The position numbers and the translations under genes were made by a program. 64,000 nt of DNA from Pyxicephalus adspersus (Eukaryota > Chordata > Amphibia > Anura > Pyxicephalidae). Below the pieces are notes generated by a model, which saw only the letters and a list, made by a program, of their open reading frames with translations, made no database searches and was not told the origin of the DNA. Positions 59,683-64,000 of the stretch are shown one piece after another. The stretch covers positions 91,575,752 through 91,639,751 of the forward strand of contig NC_092862.1 of the NCBI RefSeq assembly GCF_032062135.1, given 5' to 3'. Each line of letters starts with the position of its first letter. The stretch's first letter is position 1.

Positions 59683-62000
59683 TTTGGAGACTTGAATAGC
59701 AGAGAATTTGGTTTTAGGTAGTCCTGTTGTGGTGTCAATACTGAGGAATAGATGTTTACATGAAATCAGTATAGAATATGTAAAATAGTGGATGATTCAA
59801 TCACATATAGGCATCCAAAATCCACCAATAGGCTGTTTCGATGTTATTTGAAGAGCCTATTAGGGGGAAGGTGGGAAAAAATGATCAACAAAGGAAAGTT
59901 CCAATCAATGTAACTGATGTTTACTATAGACTATGCTGGTCCATTAGAGATTATTTGGAATATCCATATAGTGGGTATGAGCTAGGTTTAGCTGTAAGTC
60001 ATCACTATAGGTGAGAAAAAGAAGTATATTCAGTGGGTTGTTTGGATGTTACAAAGTGTCAGAAAAACAGGGTGTTCACAGCCAGCCAGCAAAGGTAAAC
60101 AAAATATTGTACCTGTCAGAAGTTCAGTAAGTTTAAAACTTTGGTGAGTTTTGCCTCTGCTGCATTACATTCCCAAGAAGTGTAATTTGCTTTGCCCAGT
60201 TTACCTATGCAAACATCACAATAATTCACTTTATGTTACTGTGATGAGGAGAGAGGGATCATTTCTGTTATCCCAACTCTATTACATATGTGTTGCTGTC
60301 AGAACTACCAGGTTAAAGTAAAAGTAGTTCTTGGATTGGGATATGCTTTAATACAGAGGCCCAGGTTTTGTGGCTATTGAGGGCATACTAATTTTTAACA
60401 CACACATCTGGGAATTGCAGAAAAAAGCTGACTATGTTTCACAGTCTATCTCCTAAAGCTGAATTCCAATAAAAGCAATTTAATATTGCTAGTAAAGTAT
60501 TGCTCTCAAAACAAAAGTTAACTCGGGTGATGTATGGATCACTTCCCAGTTTTTGAATATGATTAGTTTTATTTCAGCTTGATAGTATAGTTCTCACTGT
60601 ACCTTGGTCTGCTCCACATGTATCTGCAGGTGTCACTGAGTGTGTGTGTTTTCATGCCTACTCTCCATTTGGCCATTTACAATCTCATGTCAGAAGTGGT
60701 AGTACAAACGGAACTATACTACTGAGGATTATAAATAATGCAACATACAGTAATGCTGACTTTTAGCAAGAACCCCCTAGATGTTTTCAAATATCCATGG
60801 CTTTGCTATTTTACTCTCATACCCTAATTATGTTTTAGAAGCAAACACAATTTTTTAAAATACTTGCTATATTATGTTAAGTTAAACATGCAACATATCC
60901 CAGTGATTTGATTTTGGGGGAGAAACTACTGGTAAATTTACAAATAAAAAACAGCCAAATACTGGTATTTTTTCCTGACCTGAAATACGATATGTGTCAC
61001 TGTTGTTATATTTATTAATAAATGAATAAAAAGCAGTTTTGTTGTACCTTTAAAACAGTTGTAGTCTACAAGATTCATCACTAGTAGACTACAACTTCAA
61101 TCAATCTCCACAGATGATAACTAAGCAGAGTGGCTCCTACACACTCCCTAAATACTACAGTACTTTCAAAATCCACAAACTTTTTTTGCATCATTAAACA
61201 ATTAAATGTATTTAACAGTTTTTTGTGCCATTTTTAGCACACCCTCAAAGACATCAAAGCATTTTTACAAGCTTTTCTTTTTTTACTATGAAGAGAATAG
61301 TGAATAAAAAGGCACACTATTGCTATTTTCTGGTACTTGTGGTTAAACAGTTTCAAACAACAATTAGACCCTTTATTAACTACTGTCATTTGCATCTGAT
61401 ATCCTCAGGGCTCTTTTGTTATAAAGAAAAGTCTGCCAGTAAGGTTGTAAATTTGTTGTTCTAGTAATAAGATGGTTGAAGTATTAATATTTACTCTTGA
61501 GAGTTTCAGAAAACAAACTTCCTTAGCAATCTGACATCAGCTACTATATTTAAAGCAGATACAGCTTCAACTATGCATAGACTTAGTACAATCTGTAGGC
61601 ACCAGAGTTTCATGCACAGCTGCACCTTTTTTTCAAAACTCTAACTGGTGTGCATGCATACTGTGGACCCCAATCATTCCCATGGACATCTGTGACTCTA
61701 TTGCTAAAATTGAACAAAATAAAGTGTTTTTTTTCATCAAGGAGGTCAACTTGATACACCTCTCTCGCTGCTTATGGCCTGATCTGCCTTGTAAAAATAA
61801 ACAGGCAGCTAACAAATCTGCAAATTCTGGCATCTAAAAGTGTGTCAATGTTCCCTCACGATTTGAGCAGGAGTTTCTCGCATCAACCTTCTAGCACTAC
61901 ATGATGCTGGTGGGAAGGGGAGGGGGGCAGACTAAACCACTAAGAACTGTGGGGACCTGGAATTTAAAACTTCTAGATGCACTAGATTTTGAAGCTGAAG

Positions 62001-62335
62001 GGAGCAGCATGGTGGCTCAGAGGTTAGCACTCTGGCCTTTGCTGAACTCGGTCCCAGGTTCAAATCTCAGTTCCTGCTTGGAGTTTGCAGGTTCTCCCTG
62101 TGTTTGTGTGTGTTTTCTTCTGGGTACTCTGGTTTCCCCCCACATTCAAAAAGCATGCAGTTAGGGTAATTGGCTTCTCCCCCAAAATTGACGTTAGACT
62201 GTATTAAAGACTTACGACTATGATAGGGACATTTGATTGTGAGCCCCCCGGAGGGACAGCTAGTGACATGACTATGGACCTTGTACAGAGCTGCGTAATA
62301 TGTTGGCGTTAAATAAATGCTGTGTAATCATAATA
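62001..62335 (+). mobile_element. tRNA-derived SINE, nearly full length
   Basis: It begins GGAGCAGCATGGTGGCTCAG. A pol III A box (TGGCTCAGAGG, 62013-62023) and B box (GGTTCAAATCTC, 62057-62068) are spaced as in tRNA genes. A V-SINE-like core follows (GGAGTTTGCAGGTTCTCCCT, about 62081-62100), then a GTTAGGGTAATTGGCTTC block. The tail has CTGCGTAATATGTTGGCG and AT-rich repeats to 62335. It is the best copy of the family also seen at 16135-16412 and 18893-19085. Confidence 0.8.
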
Positions 62336-62739
62336 TTTCCTCAGCTGGCAGTTTCTCTTTACTACTGTTTTAATCAGTGTCATGAGCATCAGAGTATTTA
62401 TTACTTGCAAAGACACAAGTTCAACTTAAACATTCATTTTTGCAATTTGGGCCACTCGAAATGCAATCTTTTCCTGTTGTTGGCCATAGACTAGTCAATA
62501 TTTAGTACCAGAAGGGCTTTTTTTTTTTACCACTCATTGTACTAATTTAAAATGTCTATAGTAAATCACATCCCCCTTCATTAAAACACATATATGGGTT
62601 ACACCTGATGCCTTAATAAAACATGATATACTATGCTGCATGATGCAATGATACTAAGAACATTTGTAAAGTGACCATTAAGTACCCAGGCTTTCTAGAA
62701 ATATTTTTCAAATTATAAATTGCTTTCCTATCATTTTAC

Positions 62740-64000
62740 CTGTATTTTTCGCAACTTCTCTTTTCCTTCACCAGACTGAATTGCTCCCATTAAAGCACTG
62801 TGCAATGATGTGTCTTTTTGAACAGGCTTTTGCACCACAGGTCGAAACTTTGCTTTAGGTCCAAAAACCGGATTGCTGTCAGTGATGTCTGGTCCATCTA
62901 TTACTGTAGAAGGTATGGTATCAGTTTCGTTTTCATCTTCCTTCCTAATTATTGTTACATAGGCTGGCACTGCTTTTAAGGGTGCCAATGCATTTGCTTG
63001 TTCTATTTTCATTGACTTTTCCCGGACAGCTTTTAAAAAGGCATTAGATGGCACGTTAGAAATAGGGTGAATGTGGGATGATTCAACTGCAGTGTTTTTT
63101 TCTAATTTTTCCAGCACAGTTATATTTCCATTTACAGGGCCATTAAATTTCTGTGTTCTAGTTAACAAATCATCTTTTTTAGTCTCAGAGGTTGTTTGCC
63201 AAAGATTGACACTTTTGTTAGTTGATTGCACTTTATTTCCCAATTGATTATCCCTGTTGCCAGGATTTGCATTTAATTCTGTATATGTTTCTTGTTTATT
63301 TGAAAATATGATTTTTTTTGGCTCTTCTAGGGTAACATTTGCATTGGTATTTATAGAGGACGCCAGAAAAAAAGAGCTTCTGCTGATGGGATCTGGATCC
63401 CGTTTAACCTCTGAAGCTTCTGGGGTTTTTGTGTTTGAAGGTTCTGTATATTTGAATATAGCAGATGCCACATACTGACTTGATGTCCTTTTTGCAGGTT
63501 TTAGAAATGGCAGTTCTGTTTTTTCCTGATTTGTTTTTTCAATAATAATCATCTTTTCTTTGTAAGTTGCTGATGATAAAACTGGTGTGGTCTGTTGTGA
63601 TCCATGCACTTTGTTACTGATGGCAAGGCCTTGGTCCAATTTTCCTTTATATATGATCTCCTGAGTAGTCTCATTTACTTGCCTGGGTTGTTTGTTATTT
63701 AATGTAGGCCTTATAAGTGGCATGTCTGTTTTCCTGAATCTGTTTTCAATAATAATCACATTTTCTTGGGGAGCAGTTGTGGGTACTGGTTTGTTCTGAA
63801 ACAATGTATTATCTTTGTCATTTAAATTATTAACAGATATCTGTCGAGTAAATCCTTTTGATGAAGAAAGAATTGTTTTGTTTTCCCTAGCTTCATTTGG
63901 CTTTGTATTCTTGACAGGTACAATTTTTTTTACAAGCTGCTCTTTTGATTCCCCTGCCTGTGCATCCATAGAACTCGATCTCCAAAACTCCATGGCTCTT
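62740..64000 (-). CDS. COBL: COBL large internal exon, partial, with first WH2 motif
   Basis: An open frame of at least 420 codons runs off the window edge. The first in-frame methionine (63993) is probably internal, since the frame stays open upstream. The protein is mostly low-complexity, rich in S, T, N, K and E, with repeated short PFLKP/PLIRP-like and ENRFRK-type segments, as in the disordered middle of COBL. Near the end [20 protein letters not shown] precedes the first WH2 motif [13 protein letters not shown] and EKLRK (residues about 396-417 from that methionine). The exon ends at CAG/GTAAAA, before the last two codons of the open frame. The FGPK block directly before WH2 and two more WH2 exons downstream identify COBL. 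The N-terminal Cobl domain lies outside the window. Confidence 0.9.

Larger units (their letters stand above)
59039..62739 (-). other. COBL: COBL intron (GT-AG)
   Basis: The donor is CAG/GTAAAA at 62740/62739 and the acceptor is at 59039-59040. It contains a Penelope-like motif (59645-59680), a SINE (62001-62335) and otherwise AT-rich sequence without recognised features. Confidence 0.8.

Noticed and set aside
62001..62080. A functional tRNA gene
   Set aside because: The A and B boxes are present but no cloverleaf can be formed and a SINE body follows. It is a tRNA-derived SINE head.
62740..64000. COBLL1 as the identity of the right-edge gene
   Set aside because: COBLL1 has a single WH2 motif. 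Here three WH2 exons follow each other with a proline-rich linker before the last, which fits COBL.

Overview
This looks like a vertebrate, most likely anuran amphibian (frog), nuclear DNA window. It is AT-rich and gene-poor, and dominated by old interspersed repeats. The one cellular gene I can support lies at the right edge on the minus strand: the 3' part of COBL (cordon-bleu, an actin-nucleating WH2 protein). Three consecutive exons (62740-64000+, 58931-59038, 55515-55751) each end with a WH2 actin-binding motif, all introns are in phase 0, and a polyproline linker precedes the last motif. The order of WH2 motifs and the FGPK-type block before the first one fit COBL rather than the single-WH2 paralogue COBLL1. 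The intron at 55752-58930 has a GC-AG boundary. Frog is inferred from the mix of repeat families (my recollection of frog genomes), not proved by any single base.

Layout from left to right. 1-7.6 kb holds LINE 3' fragments, a hAT transposase remnant, a Tc1/mariner remnant and short MITEs. 7.6-15.3 kb is one long decayed L1-type LINE on the minus strand (ORF1 at the right, endonuclease and reverse transcriptase to the left). It was later hit by a TTAA-type MITE (10.2 kb) and by a 1.16-kb hAT MITE (12945-14100) with a perfect 8-bp target duplication. 16-21 kb holds SINE fragments and another L1 piece. 21.3-24.9 kb is a decayed CR1/L2-type LINE on the plus strand. 25-30.4 kb holds a TTAA-flanked MITE carrying a TA microsatellite, an LTR-like GC-rich block and an unclassified repeat. 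30629-32824 is a TIR-flanked element whose frameshifted gene belongs to a protein family I recall only as uncharacterised and high-copy. I propose that it is a DDE-type transposase with an N-terminal zinc finger.

33.9-50 kb is a landscape of MITEs: five clear copies of a fold-back family with CTGATTTATTAAA ends, two TTAAAGCGG-type MITEs and another TTAA MITE. It also holds a palindromic minisatellite (37.3-37.5 kb) and a 2.05-kb fold-back element with nested inverted repeats (46538-48586). 52202-54619 is a nearly full-length hAT element of the ZBED5/GTF2IRD2 type with a perfect 8-bp duplication and a frameshifted transposase. The COBL exons follow, with SINE and Penelope-like debris in the introns, including degenerate hammerhead-ribozyme-like motifs.

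No RNA genes, CRISPR arrays or bacterial features are seen. Apart from COBL the coding signals are all dead transposon genes. Boundaries given for repeats without target duplications are approximate.
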